Positions 8,663 to 17,978 of a stretch of 64,000 nt of DNA are shown here, in pieces (the first letter of the stretch is position 1; every line of letters begins with the position of its first letter). The DNA lies in contig NZ_LN850107.1 of NCBI RefSeq assembly GCF_900070365.1, positions 6,076,001 through 6,140,000 of the forward strand, in the 5' to 3' direction. The position numbers were made by a program, and so were the translations under genes. Source of the DNA: Alloactinosynnema sp. L-07 (GTDB lineage: Bacteria > Actinomycetota > Actinomycetes > Mycobacteriales > Pseudonocardiaceae). The notes below the pieces were generated by a model that searched no databases, was not told where the DNA came from, and saw nothing but the letters and a program-made list of their open reading frames with translations.

Positions 8663-9187
8663 TCACCGACCGGGCAGCCCAGGGGCGGCCTCCACATCCG
8701 CGATAAAGATCTCCCCGGCCACCGAGTTCCGGCCGACGACCGCGGCGGCTTCGGCGGACAGGAGCCTGCCCGCCACGTCCGGGTCGCAGCCGAGCCTGCC
8801 CAGGCGGGCGCGGATGGCGGCGGAGGAGCGTTGGCGGGCGGTGGCGAGTTCGCGGATGGCGTCGACCGCCGGTGTCGAGGGTGGGTACCTCAGCCAATCC
8901 GCGTGCAGCACGGCGTCGTCGGCCGGGGTCCAGCGGGCGTGGGAGTTGCCGACGCGAGTCCGGGTCCGTTTGCCCTCGAAGGTGGCGATGGCGGTCAGGG
9001 CGGTGCGGACAAGGTCCGCCGCGGCGGTCGCGCCGCCTGGCGGGAGGCGGACTTTCCCCTCGGCGACTATGTCGCCGGATTCGGCGGCGCCGATGAGTTC
9101 GAGGTCGACCGCGGTGCCGTCGTCGACCGCGGTGAGAGCGTAGGTGACGCCGTTGACGGTGCTGTTGTATTCCAAGGTGAAGGCCAT
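8663..9187 (-). CDS. Hypothetical protein with SANT/Myb-like helical C-terminus
   Basis: The 174-aa protein is of a type I do not recognise as a named family. Residues 1-80 look like a beta-strand domain (L-E-Y-N-S-T-V-N-G-V-T-Y-A-L). Residues 85-135 read R-W-T-P-A-D-D-A-V-L followed by helices ending in I-R-A-R-L-G-R-L-G-C, which resembles small Myb/SANT-like DNA- or protein-binding helices. It lies on the minus strand downstream of the long hairpin element at 9240-9402, so any read-through transcript from the small gene at 9.5 kb would carry that hairpin as its leader. Confidence 0.65.
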   Translation of the reverse strand: MAFTLEYNSTVNGVTYALTAVDDGTAVDLELIGAAESGDIVAEGKVRLPPGGATAAADLVRTALTAIATFEGKRTRTRVGNSHARWTPADDAVLHADWLRYPPSTPAVDAIRELATARQRSSAAIRARLGRLGCDPDVAGRLLSAEAAAVVGRNSVAGEIFIADVEAAPGLPGR

Positions 9188-9239
9188 GAGGTCACGTTAC
9201 GTGCCCGTGTCGACACGCGTCGCAAGTTATCCACAGGCT

Positions 9240-9402
9240 AGGGCGTGGTTGAGAAGTGGCGCACGCGATATCCGCGCCGAGGCGGCCCCTGACGGCACGG
9301 CCGGATTCGCCCGAATACGCCCGGTAGGAGGGCGATCCGGCCGCACCGCCAGGAGCCACCTCGATCACGGATCTCACGTACGCCACTTCTCAACCACGCC
9401 CT
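9240..9402. repeat. Long-hairpin element, copy 1
   Basis: A 163-bp element folding end to end. Outer arms 9240-9261 and 9381-9402 are perfect 22-bp inverted repeats. Inside, the left part (from 9262) pairs with the right part over another ~45 positions with one short asymmetry. Within-copy mismatches are almost all C opposite A or A opposite C on the plus strand, which become G-U pairs in a minus-strand RNA. A related copy is at 23539-23703. Flanks carry CTA on both sides (9238-9240 and 9401-9403), consistent with a target duplication. Either a non-autonomous mobile hairpin (MITE/REPIN-like) or a structured RNA. Confidence 0.85.
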
Positions 9403-9577
9403 ACTGCTTGCGGTGGCGGCCGATCCGGTGTGCGGGCTGCTCGACTTCGGCGGGCTCCAAGTCGTCGGCGTGATCTTCGCGCAGGATGGCGGTGAGTGTC
9501 TGGTTGGCTCGGCGCAGGCGCCAGATGATGAACGCCGCGAACAGCGCGGCTGTCACCACCCACAGTGCCGTCGCCAT
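9401..9577 (-). CDS. Small single-span membrane protein
   Basis: A 58-aa peptide with one transmembrane helix (A-T-A-L-W-V-V-T-A-A-L-F-A-A-F-I-I-W near residues 2-19), then a charged cytoplasmic tail (L-R-R-A-N-Q, ending R-I-G-R-H-R-K-Q). The ATG at 9577 was chosen over a GTG three codons upstream because an AGGTG ribosome site is correctly spaced for it. The TAG stop (9401-9403) coincides with the right end of the long-hairpin element, so the mRNA's 3' UTR would be that hairpin. No family recognised. Confidence 0.6.
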   Translation of the reverse strand: MATALWVVTAALFAAFIIWRLRRANQTLTAILREDHADDLEPAEVEQPAHRIGRHRKQ

Positions 9578-9715
9578 ACCAATCACCTGCCTTATGCCCT
9601 ATGACAAGGCTCCCACCCGGCAGGCCGCGACGCACGAACTTGACCGACGTTGCCGGTCCGGATCAACGGATTCCGCCCCTTCGGAGCAATCCGGACACTG
9701 TCCGTGACTGTCGAC

Positions 9716-10969
9716 TCAGGGCAGTTCGGCGCCGATCGCCTCGGCGGGCGTCGGGTGGACGGGGCCGGGGGCGGGGTGGCGCGGCAGGGTCTCGCGGGCG
9801 GGCAGCCAGATCAGGGCGGCCACGATGAGCAGGGCACCCGTGGCCAGGAACGAGGCGGTGTAGGACAGCTGGTCGGCGAGCACGCCCGCGATGATCGGGC
9901 CCAGGATCGCACCGATGTCGGCGACCATCTGGAACGCCGCGAGCACCTGGCCGCCGCGGGCGTTGCTGCCGATCACGTCGGCGACCGCGGCGCTCTGCGG
10001 CGGCGAGAGGATGCCCGTCCCGAGCCCGGCGACGGCGGTGAGCAGCATGAACACCGGGACCGACTCGGTGTAGCCGACGGCCATGGTGGCCAGTCCGGCC
10101 ACGACGAGTCCGATGAGGACCGGCGGTTTGCGGCCCCAGCGGTCCGACAGCCTGCCCGACACCATCAGCATCGCGACGTTGCCCGCCGCGAACACCGCCA
10201 GCGCGGTCCCGGCGAACGAGTCCTCGCGGTCGAGCACCTCGGTGATGAACAGCGGGACCAGCGACACGCGTACACCGAACGCCGCCCAGCCGTTGGCGAA
10301 GTTCGACGCCAGCGCCGCCCGGAAGCCGCTGTCGCGCATCGCGGTGCGCAGCGGCAGCTCAGGGTGCGGGTTCTCGCCTGCCTCGGCGATCAGGGTCGAC
10401 CCGCGCAGTGACAGCCAGACGATCAGGATGGCCACGACCAGCGCCGCGGCGTAGGCGATGAACGGCGCGCGCAGCGAGATCGTGATCAGCCCGCCGCCGA
10501 CCAGTGGGCCGACGACGGTGCCGAGCAGGAAGCTGGTGCCCCACAGGCCGGTCGCCTTGCCGCGCACGGTCGGTGGCGTCAGGTGCACCAGGAGGGCGAC
10601 CCCCGACACGGTGAACATGGTCGAGCCGATGCCGCCCAGCGCGCGGACGGTGACCAGCTGCCAGTACTCGTCGGCGAACGCGCAGGCGCCCGTGCTGACC
10701 GCGACGATCATCAGGCCGGTCAGGTACACCTTGCGCTCGCCGATCCGGCCGAGCAGCGCGCCCGCGGCGGGCGCGAAGACCAATCGGGCCACCGCGAACG
10801 CACTGACCACGATGGACGCCGCGGTCACGCTGACGTCGAAGCTGCGGGCGAAGGTGGGCAGGGCGGGCGCGACCAGGCCGAAGCCGATGGCGATGACGAA
10901 GTTGGCCGCGACCAGCACCCAGACTTCACGGGGGAGGGTCTCGGGCCGATCCAACGCAGACACCGTCAC
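9716..10969 (-). CDS. MFS transporter (drug efflux type)
   Basis: The 417-aa protein has 12 predicted transmembrane helices. The first-half loop motif reads G-R-I-G-E-R-K-V-Y (motif A) after helix 2, and the second-half equivalent is G-R-L-S-D-R-W-G-R-K-P-P. A G-x-x-x-G-P-L-V-G-G segment in helix 5 resembles antiporter motif C. These place it among proton-driven exporters; the substrate cannot be inferred. A 12-bp palindrome ACCCGATCGGGT lies about 50 bp upstream of its start, in the short gap to the ABC permease gene, and may be an operator. Confidence 0.9.
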   Translation of the reverse strand: MTVSALDRPETLPREVWVLVAANFVIAIGFGLVAPALPTFARSFDVSVTAASIVVSAFAVARLVFAPAAGALLGRIGERKVYLTGLMIVAVSTGACAFADEYWQLVTVRALGGIGSTMFTVSGVALLVHLTPPTVRGKATGLWGTSFLLGTVVGPLVGGGLITISLRAPFIAYAAALVVAILIVWLSLRGSTLIAEAGENPHPELPLRTAMRDSGFRAALASNFANGWAAFGVRVSLVPLFITEVLDREDSFAGTALAVFAAGNVAMLMVSGRLSDRWGRKPPVLIGLVVAGLATMAVGYTESVPVFMLLTAVAGLGTGILSPPQSAAVADVIGSNARGGQVLAAFQMVADIGAILGPIIAGVLADQLSYTASFLATGALLIVAALIWLPARETLPRHPAPGPVHPTPAEAIGAELP

Positions 10970-11059
10970 CCGAGACCGCCCCCAAGAAGTTGTTAGCTGC
11001 GCGAACTATATGTCGGAGTCACCCGATCGGGTAACTAGTTTCCGAGCCCGCGCATTCCG

Positions 11060-12643
11060 TCATCCGACATCGCGTCGACGGAACGCCGTGACACCCGCGC
11101 CGAAGAGCACGACCGCGGTCCCCGCGAGCCAGAGCAACGGCGTCGCGGTGAACTCCGCCCCCGGGATCCTCGGCACGTGGGTGAACGGCGAGATGTCGAG
11201 AACCGACTGGCTCAACTGGACCGCCGGGCCGAACAGCGTGATCAACGCGAACAGTGCGACCGCGCCCCATGCGACCGTGGTGACCTGGGGCAGCAGCCCG
11301 AACAGCAGCGCCGCGACGCCGCCGGCCACCCACACCGCGGGCAGCTGCGCGAGCGTTCCGGCCACGATCCCGCCGACCTGGCCCAGGTCGCCGATCCGCA
11401 GCCCGTGCGCCAGCCCCATCGCCAGTCCGGCGCCGCCCAGCAGCACCGCCGAGCCGATCACCGCGAACGCGAGATGGCTGCCCACCCACACCACCCGGCC
11501 TGCCCCGGTGGCGAGCACGGGTTCGGCGCGCGCGGCGGTCTCCTCCGACCGCGCCCGCAGCGCCGCCTGCACCGCGTACATCGCGGTCACGATGCCGATC
11601 AGCTGCGCGATCGCCGCGATGAACGAGTCGACCAGGCTCCGCGCCCCGCCCATCCGCTCCATGATCTCCCGCACCTGGTCGCTGGTGCCGACCAGATCGC
11701 TGATGCCGTTGGCGATCGACCCGAACACCGCCGCGACGATCACCGCGCCGACGGTCCAGCCGATGAGCGCGCCGCGCTGCAGCCGCCACGCCAGGCCGAG
11801 CGGGCTCGACAGCGACGCGGGCGCGGTCGCCGGACCCAGCCGCGCCGGGAACAGGCCCGCGCCGAGGTCGCGACGGGGCACCAGCGAGTACGCCACCGTC
11901 AGGATCACGCCCGCGACCAGGACGACCAGCCCAAGCGGCCACCAGTTGTCCGCGACGAACGGTTTGGCGCGCTGCGGCCAGGCCAGCGGCGAGAACCAGG
12001 ACACCCAGGACAGCGACGCCGTCGAGTCGCCGACCGCGCGGACCAGGAACGCGCCGCCCAACACCGCGCACGCGATCCCGTTGGCCGAGCGCGCGTATTC
12101 GGTCAGCTGGGCGGTCACCGCAGAGATCGCGGTGAACACCAGACCGGCGCCCGCGACGCCGAGTCCGAGCAGGAACGAGCCCGACGCGGGCAGCCCGGCC
12201 CCGACCAGACCGAGCGCCGCGGCGAGTCCGATCACGACGTTCGCGCCTGCCGCGACCGACACCGCCGCCGTCAGCGCCGCGTAGCGGCCGACCACCGCCG
12301 ACCCGATCAGTTCGAGCCTGCCGCTGTCCTCCTCCGCGCGTGTGTGCCGGGTGACGGTGAAGACGCTCATCAACGCGGCGAAGAGAGCCAGGAACAGCCC
12401 GTACCGCCACGCGGTGAACCCGCCCGCGGTGGTCAGGTCGTACGCCGGTCCGTAGATCACCGCGATCGACGGGTTGGCTCCCGCGCCCGCGCTCAGCGCC
12501 ACCCGGGACGCGGCGTCGGGATACAGCTGGTCGTAGGCCGCGACGGTGCTCGCGGGGGTGAGGCCGAGCAGCACGATCCAGATCGGCAGGATGATCCGGT
12601 CGCGGCGCAGTGCCAGCCGGATGAGCGGCCATGTCCCGGTCAT
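11060..12643 (-). CDS. ABC exporter permease, large two-module type
   Basis: The 527-aa polytopic protein has about 12 hydrophobic segments in two similar halves, the layout of the actinobacterial ABC permeases that pair with TylC/antibiotic-type exporters. In both halves a cytoplasmic loop carries an E-E-(D/T) motif ([12 protein letters not shown] in the first, R-S-E-E-T-A-A-R-A in the second). The start at 12643 overlaps the ATPase stop by 4 bp (ATGA), which fixes it against longer in-frame starts. Controlled with its ATPase by the divergent GbsR/MarR regulator, by context. Confidence 0.9.
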   Translation of the reverse strand: MTGTWPLIRLALRRDRIILPIWIVLLGLTPASTVAAYDQLYPDAASRVALSAGAGANPSIAVIYGPAYDLTTAGGFTAWRYGLFLALFAALMSVFTVTRHTRAEEDSGRLELIGSAVVGRYAALTAAVSVAAGANVVIGLAAALGLVGAGLPASGSFLLGLGVAGAGLVFTAISAVTAQLTEYARSANGIACAVLGGAFLVRAVGDSTASLSWVSWFSPLAWPQRAKPFVADNWWPLGLVVLVAGVILTVAYSLVPRRDLGAGLFPARLGPATAPASLSSPLGLAWRLQRGALIGWTVGAVIVAAVFGSIANGISDLVGTSDQVREIMERMGGARSLVDSFIAAIAQLIGIVTAMYAVQAALRARSEETAARAEPVLATGAGRVVWVGSHLAFAVIGSAVLLGGAGLAMGLAHGLRIGDLGQVGGIVAGTLAQLPAVWVAGGVAALLFGLLPQVTTVAWGAVALFALITLFGPAVQLSQSVLDISPFTHVPRIPGAEFTATPLLWLAGTAVVLFGAGVTAFRRRDVG

Positions 12644-13533
12644 CGGGCGACTTCTTCCTGGTAGTGACGCAGGAACAGCTCTTCGAGCGTCGGCGGCTGA
12701 CTGGTCAGCGCGCGCACGCCGGAGTAGGTGAGCGCCTTGAGCGCGCCGTCGAGTTCCCGGGTGTCGACGTCGAAGGACACGTGGTTCCCGTTGACCTTCA
12801 CGTCGTGCACCCCCGCGAGCGCGGCGATGCCGTTGGGCGGGGTGGCCAACTCGGCGGTGATCGCGGTGCGGGTCAGGTGGCGCAGCTCCGACAGCGTGCC
12901 GGTCTCGACCGTGCGGCCCGCGCGGATGATGCTGACCCGGTCGCAAAGGGTCTCCACCTCGGCGAGGATGTGGCTGGACAGCAGCACCGTGCGCCCCCGG
13001 TCGCGCTCCTCCTCAATGCACTCCTGGAACACCGCCTCCATCAGCGGGTCCAGCCCGGAGGTCGGCTCGTCGAGCACCAGCAGTTCCACGTCCGAGGCCA
13101 GCGCCGCGACCAGCGCGACCTTCTGCCGGTTGCCCTTGGAGTAGGTGCGGCCCTTCTTGCGCGGGTCGAGGTCGAAGCGTTCCAGCAGGTCGGCCCGGCG
13201 GCGCTGGTCGAGCCCGCCGCGCAGCCTGCCGAGCAGGTCGATCACCTCGCCGCCGGACAGGGTCGGCCACAGCGAGACGTCGCCGGGCACGTAGGCCAGC
13301 CTGCGGTGCAGGGCCGTCGCGTCCTTCCACGGGTCGCCGCCGAGCAGCGTCGCGGTGCCGGAGTCGGATCGCAGCAGGCCGAGCAGGACGCGGATGGTCG
13401 TGGATTTGCCCGATCCGTTGGGGCCGAGGAAGCCGTGGACCTCCCCGGTCCGCACCGTCAGGTCGAGCCCGTCGAGCGCGCGGGTCCGGCCGAAGGTCTT
13501 GACCAGGCCGGACACCGAGATTGCGGTTGTCAT
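12640..13533 (-). CDS. ABC exporter ATP-binding protein
   Basis: The 297-aa ATPase has Walker [10 protein letters not shown] near residue 39, a degenerate signature Y-S-K-G-N-R-Q-K near residue 134, Walker [13 protein letters not shown] and S-S-H-I-L as the His switch. The YSKGNRQK signature is usual for this exporter subfamily. First gene of a two-gene operon with the permease. The 75-bp gap to the divergent regulator holds a dyad operator. Confidence 0.93.
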   Translation of the reverse strand: MTTAISVSGLVKTFGRTRALDGLDLTVRTGEVHGFLGPNGSGKSTTIRVLLGLLRSDSGTATLLGGDPWKDATALHRRLAYVPGDVSLWPTLSGGEVIDLLGRLRGGLDQRRRADLLERFDLDPRKKGRTYSKGNRQKVALVAALASDVELLVLDEPTSGLDPLMEAVFQECIEEERDRGRTVLLSSHILAEVETLCDRVSIIRAGRTVETGTLSELRHLTRTAITAELATPPNGIAALAGVHDVKVNGNHVSFDVDTRELDGALKALTYSGVRALTSQPPTLEELFLRHYQEEVAR

Positions 13534-13553
13534 ACTTCAGAAGCTACTCTTAT

Positions 13554-13569
13554 TTCACAAACTTGTGAA
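13554..13569. promoter_or_regulatory. Operator-like palindrome between ABC exporter and GbsR/MarR regulator
   Basis: TTCACAA-AC-TTGTGAA is a perfect 7-bp-arm dyad in the 75-bp divergent gap. A smaller palindrome, CTTCAGAAG, sits at 13535-13543 next to the ATPase start. MarR-type dimers bind such short palindromes, so this is the probable autoregulatory operator. Confidence 0.6.
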
Positions 13570-13608
13570 CATTAAGAACTCGTAAGGGTGGCATGAGAAG
13601 GTGGGCCC

Positions 13609-14082
13609 GTGACCGAGAGATCCCAAGACGACGCGGTGGCCAGGTTCGTGGAGCGGTTCGCCCTGCTGCTGGCCGACGCGGGCATGGCGCGCATGCCCGC
13701 GCGAGTGTTCACCCGCCTGCTCGCCACCGACTCCGGCCGGATGACGGCGGGTGAGCTGGCCGAGGCGCTCAACGTCAGCCCGGCGGCGATCTCCGGCGCG
13801 GTCCGCTACCTCGACCAGGTCCATCTTGTCCACAAAGGACGGGAACCCGGCGAGCGGCGCGACCACTACGCGGTGGACGACGACACCTGGCTGGACGCGA
13901 TCACCAACCGCGACAAGCTCTACGACACGTGGAACGCCGCGCTCGGGGAAGGCGCCGAGGCGCTGGGCACCGACACGCGCGCGGGCAAGCGCATCGGCGA
14001 CACGCGGCGGTTCTTCGAGTTCCTGCAGAAGGAGACCCCGCTGCTCATGGAGCGCTGGCGTGCCCAGGAAAAGGGCCGTTGA
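13609..14082 (+). CDS. GbsR/MarR family transcriptional regulator
   Basis: The 157-aa winged-helix protein has the N-terminal helix with R-F-V-E-R-F-A-L-L-L-A-D-A-G-M-A-R-M-P-A-R, typical of the GbsR branch, and an HTH around residues 45-75 (L-A-E-A-L-N-V-S-P-A-A-I-S-G-A-V-R-Y-L). The GTG at 13609 has a GAAGG ribosome site. Divergent from the ABC exporter and flanked by a dyad, it is most likely the local repressor. Its stop overlaps the next gene (TGATG). Confidence 0.9.
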   Translation: MTERSQDDAVARFVERFALLLADAGMARMPARVFTRLLATDSGRMTAGELAEALNVSPAAISGAVRYLDQVHLVHKGREPGERRDHYAVDDDTWLDAITNRDKLYDTWNAALGEGAEALGTDTRAGKRIGDTRRFFEFLQKETPLLMERWRAQEKGR

Positions 14083-14810
14083 TGCGCGCGACAGTCGCCA
14101 CCGCAGCCCTGCTTCCCGTGCTCGCCGCCCAAGGCCTGATGCTGCGCCGCACCATCCCGCGGCTGCCCGGTGCGGACGGTCCCACCACCGGGACCGCGGG
14201 GTCCGGCGACCCGCTGCGCCTGGCCGTCCTCGGCGAGTCGACCGCGGCAGGCGTCGGCGCCCGCACCCACGCGGTCGGACTCGCCGGCAGGCTGGCCGAC
14301 GCCGTCGCCGCGCGCGGGCACGCCGTGCGCTGGCAGGTCTCGGCCCGGATCGGCGCCAACGCCCACGTCACCCGAACCGAACTGGCCGACGCGCTAGACC
14401 CGGCCGACGTCGTGCTGGTCGTGCTGGGCGTCAACGACGTGATCGAGTTCCACTCGGCCGCCCGCTGGACCCGCGACCTGCTGCGGCTGAGCATCGACCT
14501 GCGCGCCCGCCACGGTCGGATCGTGTTCGCCGGAGTGCCGCCGATGGACCGCTTCCCGGCGCTGCCGCGTCCACTTCGGACAGTCCTGGGACTCCGCGCG
14601 GCCGAACTCGACGCGGCGGCGGCGCGGATCGCTCGGCGGGTGCCGGGCGTGGGTCACGTGCCGCTGCCCGGTGAACTCGTCGACGGCGGGCTGTTTTGCG
14701 CCGACCGTTTTCACCCATCTGAGGCGGGGTATGCGCTGTGGGCCGACGGCCTGGCCGAGACGGTCAGCGCTCGGCCGCGCGGACCAGCTTCTTCGTCAGC
14801 GCTTCGATGA
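14082..14810 (+). CDS. SGNH/GDSL-type hydrolase, secreted or membrane-anchored
   Basis: The 242-aa protein has an N-terminal hydrophobic stretch (V-A-T-A-A-L-L-P-V-L-A-A) that may anchor or export it. SGNH blocks are present: L-G-E-S-T-A-A-G (catalytic Ser near residue 53), a block III G-V-N-D and the C-terminal D-R-F-H-P-S with the Asp/His pair. Members are esterases or lipases; the substrate is unknown. The ATG at 14082 shares its A with the regulator's TGA. The last 47 bp of the gene are also coding on the other strand for the SRPBCC protein. Confidence 0.88.
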   Translation: MRATVATAALLPVLAAQGLMLRRTIPRLPGADGPTTGTAGSGDPLRLAVLGESTAAGVGARTHAVGLAGRLADAVAARGHAVRWQVSARIGANAHVTRTELADALDPADVVLVVLGVNDVIEFHSAARWTRDLLRLSIDLRARHGRIVFAGVPPMDRFPALPRPLRTVLGLRAAELDAAAARIARRVPGVGHVPLPGELVDGGLFCADRFHPSEAGYALWADGLAETVSARPRGPASSSALR

Positions 14811-15246
14811 ACTTGTGCACGCCCAGCCGCAGCACCGCGCCCGTGCCGGGCAGCCGCTCGCCGAAGCTGCCGCGCCACACCAGGTCCGTGCCGCCGCCTT
14901 CGCGTGGGGTCAGCGTGATCTCGGCGGTGTAGTCGCGCAGCGGGCCAGGCGTGCGCAGGGCGTAGCGGTGGCGGCGGTCCTGTTCGTACTCCAGCGTCTC
15001 CTCGCGGACCAGGACCGGCTTGTGGCCCAGCAGCCGCACCGCGCCCACCCCGGCGGGCGCCGGGTCGCCGATGCGCTCGATCGCCGAGTACGACACCAGC
15101 GGTTTGGCCCACTCCGACCAGCGGGCGCCGTTGGCGACCAAGGCGAAGATCGTGGCGGCGTCCGCGGTGCTGCGGGCGGTCACCTCGAAGGCGAAGGTGG
15201 TGCGGCTGTCGACCATGCGCCACATCGTGACATCGAACGGTGGCAT
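14764..15246 (-). CDS. SRPBCC (START-like) domain protein
   Basis: The 160-aa protein matches the polyketide-cyclase/dehydrase type of SRPBCC fold: an N-terminal strand followed by A-T-I-F-A-L-V-A-N-G-A-R-W-S-E-W, then alternating beta strands with V-R-E-E-T-L-E-Y and a long C-terminal helix. Such proteins bind hydrophobic ligands in a deep cavity; no catalytic residues can be assigned. The first ATG (15246) has GAGG 8 nt upstream; a later Met would shorten it by ten residues. Its 3' end overlaps the convergent hydrolase gene by 47 bp. Confidence 0.82.
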   Translation of the reverse strand: MPPFDVTMWRMVDSRTTFAFEVTARSTADAATIFALVANGARWSEWAKPLVSYSAIERIGDPAPAGVGAVRLLGHKPVLVREETLEYEQDRRHRYALRTPGPLRDYTAEITLTPREGGGTDLVWRGSFGERLPGTGAVLRLGVHKFIEALTKKLVRAAER

Positions 15247-15263
15247 CCGCGTAGCCTCGTGCC

Positions 15264-16892
15264 ATGACCTCTGGGGTGAATGACGTCACGGCCCTGGCCG
15301 ACGAACTGCTCGACGTGCTGTTCGACGCGGAACCGCTCGGCGCGAGCCTGATGGGCGTGCCCGGCTACGACGACCGCCTGGCCGACCCGTCCGAGGAGGC
15401 CGAAGTCGCGCTCCGCGCCAAGTGCGCCGACATCGCCACCAGGGCCGAGGCGTCCGACGACGTCACCGCCCAGGTCACCGCCCAGCAGGCCAGGGCCACC
15501 ATCGACCGGATCGACGCCCGCCAGGTCGAGTACACGATCACCGACCTGTTCAACGGCGCCGCGTCGTCGCTGCTGACCTTCCTGCCGATGGTCTCGCTGC
15601 CCGACGCCGAGCACGCCCGCGACTACGTGACCAGGCTGCGCGCGATCCCCGGCCACCTCGACGGGCACCTCGACCGGCACCGCGCGGGCATCGTCGCGGG
15701 CCGGGTGCCGGTGCGCAGGCTCGTCGACAACGCCATCGCCCAGCTCGACCGCTACCTCGCCGACGACAACGACCCGCTGCTTTCGCACAAGCACGACGAC
15801 AGCGCCGCCGAGCGCGCAAAGGCCGTGGCCGAGGTCGTGCGCCCGGCGTTCGCCCGATACCGGGCCGCGCTCGCCGACGAGATCGCCCAGCACGGGCGCA
15901 CCGACGACCGGCCTGGCCTGTGCGCGCTGCCCGACGGCGACGCGATCTACGCCGGGCTGTCACGGGTGCACACCACCACCGACCGCACCCCCGACGACCT
16001 GCACCAGACCGGCCTCGACCTGATCGCCGGGCTGCGCGCGGAGTACGCCGAGATCGGCGGCCGCGTCTTCGGCGTGTCCGACCAGGCCGAGATCTTCCAG
16101 CGGCTGATCAGCGACCCGGCGCTGCGCTGGCGCGACGCCGACGAGCTGCTCGGGCACGCCCGGTCGGCCATCGAGCGGGCCGAGGCGGAGGCACCCAAGT
16201 GGTTCGGCAGGCTGCCGGGGCAGCGCTGTCAGCTGGAGCCGGTCCCGGCCGCCCAGGCGCCCGGCGCGCCCGCCGCCTACTACATGCAGCCCGCGCTCGA
16301 CGGGACCCGACCGGGGATCTACTACGCCAACACCGACCGCGCCCACGAGCGCGACCGGTTCACCTCCGAGGTCACCGCGTTCCACGAGGCCGTGCCCGGC
16401 CACCACTTCCAGCTCACCATCGCCCAGGAGCTGACCGGCCTGCCGCTGCTGCGCAAGCTGGCCGACGTCAACGCCTACGCCGAGGGCTGGGGGCTCTACA
16501 CCGAGCGGCTGGCCGAGGAGATGGGCCTGTACTCCGGCGACGTCGACCGGCTCGGCATGCTCGCCATGGACTCCCTGCGCGCCGCGCGGCTCGTGGTCGA
16601 CACCGGGCTGCACTCGAAGGGCTGGAGCCGTGCGCGGGCGGTGGCCTACATGCGGGAGAACACCCCGGTGTCGGACCTGGAGATCAGCAACGAGGTCGAC
16701 CGCTACATCGGCTACCCCGGCCAGGCACTGTCCTACATGGTCGGACGGCTGGAGATCCAGCGCATCCGCGCCGCGGCGACCGCCCGGCTCGGCGACCGGT
16801 TCGACATCCGGGCCTTCCACGACCTGGTGCTCGGCGGCGGCCCGCTGCCGCTGTCGGTGCTCGACGAGGTCGTCACCGCCTGGCAGGGCTAG
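15264..16892 (+). CDS. DUF885 family protein (putative metallopeptidase)
   Basis: The 542-aa protein has the family hallmark T-A-F-H-E-A-V-P-G-H-H-F-Q near residue 375, an HExxxxGHH variant of a zinc-binding helix, followed by E-G-W-G-L-Y-T-E-R about 35 residues later, which supplies the likely third ligand Glu. A C-terminal G-Y-P-G-Q-A-L-S-Y motif is also conserved. No signal peptide, so cytosolic. Function in the family is not settled; a peptidase is inferred from the motif. Confidence 0.9.
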   Translation: MTSGVNDVTALADELLDVLFDAEPLGASLMGVPGYDDRLADPSEEAEVALRAKCADIATRAEASDDVTAQVTAQQARATIDRIDARQVEYTITDLFNGAASSLLTFLPMVSLPDAEHARDYVTRLRAIPGHLDGHLDRHRAGIVAGRVPVRRLVDNAIAQLDRYLADDNDPLLSHKHDDSAAERAKAVAEVVRPAFARYRAALADEIAQHGRTDDRPGLCALPDGDAIYAGLSRVHTTTDRTPDDLHQTGLDLIAGLRAEYAEIGGRVFGVSDQAEIFQRLISDPALRWRDADELLGHARSAIERAEAEAPKWFGRLPGQRCQLEPVPAAQAPGAPAAYYMQPALDGTRPGIYYANTDRAHERDRFTSEVTAFHEAVPGHHFQLTIAQELTGLPLLRKLADVNAYAEGWGLYTERLAEEMGLYSGDVDRLGMLAMDSLRAARLVVDTGLHSKGWSRARAVAYMRENTPVSDLEISNEVDRYIGYPGQALSYMVGRLEIQRIRAAATARLGDRFDIRAFHDLVLGGGPLPLSVLDEVVTAWQG

Positions 16893-16903
16893 GGGTCACA
16901 CCG

Positions 16904-17707
16904 CTAGATTCGCGCGGCGCTTTCCACGATCTCCTGGGCGGCGTCGGCGGTCAGCGGCTTCGGGGTGGCCGGGCCGCCCGCGAGGTCGCTGGTCACGACC
17001 AGCAGCGAGATCTCCTTGTCGCTGAGGGGAACGGCCAGCACGGTGACCTCGGCGTCCGACGCCTCACACGCGGCGTCGGCGACCTTGGGTGTGACCTTGA
17101 CGGTGACCACCACGGCCGGATCGCCGTCGACCTCGGTGGCACTGCTCCTCGGTGCCCCGACCTGGCCGCCCGGATAGAAGCGCTCGCCGAACGCCTTGGC
17201 GAAGGTGGCCGCCGTGGGCTCCGGGTTCAGGCGCTGCTCGGACTTGCTTCGCGCCGCCGCGCTGACGGCGAACGACCTTGTGTAGGTGTTGTTACCGCAT
17301 TGATATGCGCCGTAGGCGGCGGTTCCGCCGAACTCGACGCCGAGTACCTCGACGGTTCGGTCACTGGTCTTCCAACCGTCCGGGACCTGGTAGCCCAGCC
17401 GGGCCCGCGGATTGTCGATCCGACCCGGTTCCGGCGCCGATGTCCGGGTCGACGTGGGAGTTTGGCTCGCAGTCTGGCTCGGCCGGGTGCTCGGTGGGGC
17501 GGAGACGGGCTCCGGGGTACCGCCATTCCGGTTCAGCAAAACGATAGTGATCACAGTGGCGACAATGATCACGATCGCGGTGACACTGAGGATTGCGGGC
17601 AATAACGAGCGACCCCTGGTCGGGGATTCGCCGAATCCCGCAGATGTCGGAAACCCGCTATCAGTGGGTTGGTCCCGCAGCGGGTCGTCGTTGTGCCAGC
17701 CGCTCAC
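16904..17707 (-). CDS. Membrane-anchored hypothetical protein
   Basis: The 267-aa protein has a proline-rich cytoplasmic N-terminus, one transmembrane helix near residues 40-63 (A-I-L-S-V-T-A-I-V-I-I-V-A-T-V) and a Thr/Pro/Ser-rich linker before an outer domain with four cysteines. The domain resembles the small secreted lipoprotein-like domains common in actinobacteria (an A-Y-Q-C-G-N-N-T segment), but I cannot name it. GTG 17707 was chosen because upstream in-frame sequence is AT-rich and promoter-like; an ATG further upstream (near 17806) is possible. Confidence 0.65.
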   Translation of the reverse strand: MSGWHNDDPLRDQPTDSGFPTSAGFGESPTRGRSLLPAILSVTAIVIIVATVITIVLLNRNGGTPEPVSAPPSTRPSQTASQTPTSTRTSAPEPGRIDNPRARLGYQVPDGWKTSDRTVEVLGVEFGGTAAYGAYQCGNNTYTRSFAVSAAARSKSEQRLNPEPTAATFAKAFGERFYPGGQVGAPRSSATEVDGDPAVVVTVKVTPKVADAACEASDAEVTVLAVPLSDKEISLLVVTSDLAGGPATPKPLTADAAQEIVESAARI

Positions 17708-17867
17708 CGGCTGACGATAACCCGGCCCCGACCTCGGTGGACGTGGTTTCGGAGAGTGTCCTAGTTGGACAGGGTCACCTGATGGAGTAGTTGCCAAATC
17801 GGAATGTGACCCCATTGAGGGACTAGGTACAACGCTCGGTAGAGTCCGCCGCACTGATCTACGGTGA

Positions 17868-17884
17868 TCACCCCATTCGGGTGA
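17868..17884. promoter_or_regulatory. Dyad in the regulatory gap upstream of the thioester adhesin gene
   Basis: TCACCC-CATTC-GGGTGA is a perfect 6-bp-arm dyad about 95 bp before the adhesin start, inside a 271-bp divergent gap. Nearby GATC-containing repeats (GTGATCAC, GTTGATC) flank it. A regulator-binding site is likely; which regulator is unknown. Confidence 0.4.
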
Positions 17885-17978
17885 GTTGATCTCCGGCAGT
17901 CGGTGGCGGCGGACTTCTGGGCGAATCCGCGCGCATCCAGCAGTCCAGGATTGACGTCGGATCCGTTCAAGGAGAGTC

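Noticed and set aside
10985..11045. ACCCGATCGGGT palindrome in the MFS/ABC gap as a definite operator
   Set aside because: Short, GC-rich palindromes are frequent in this genome and no regulator gene is adjacent; mentioned only with the MFS gene.
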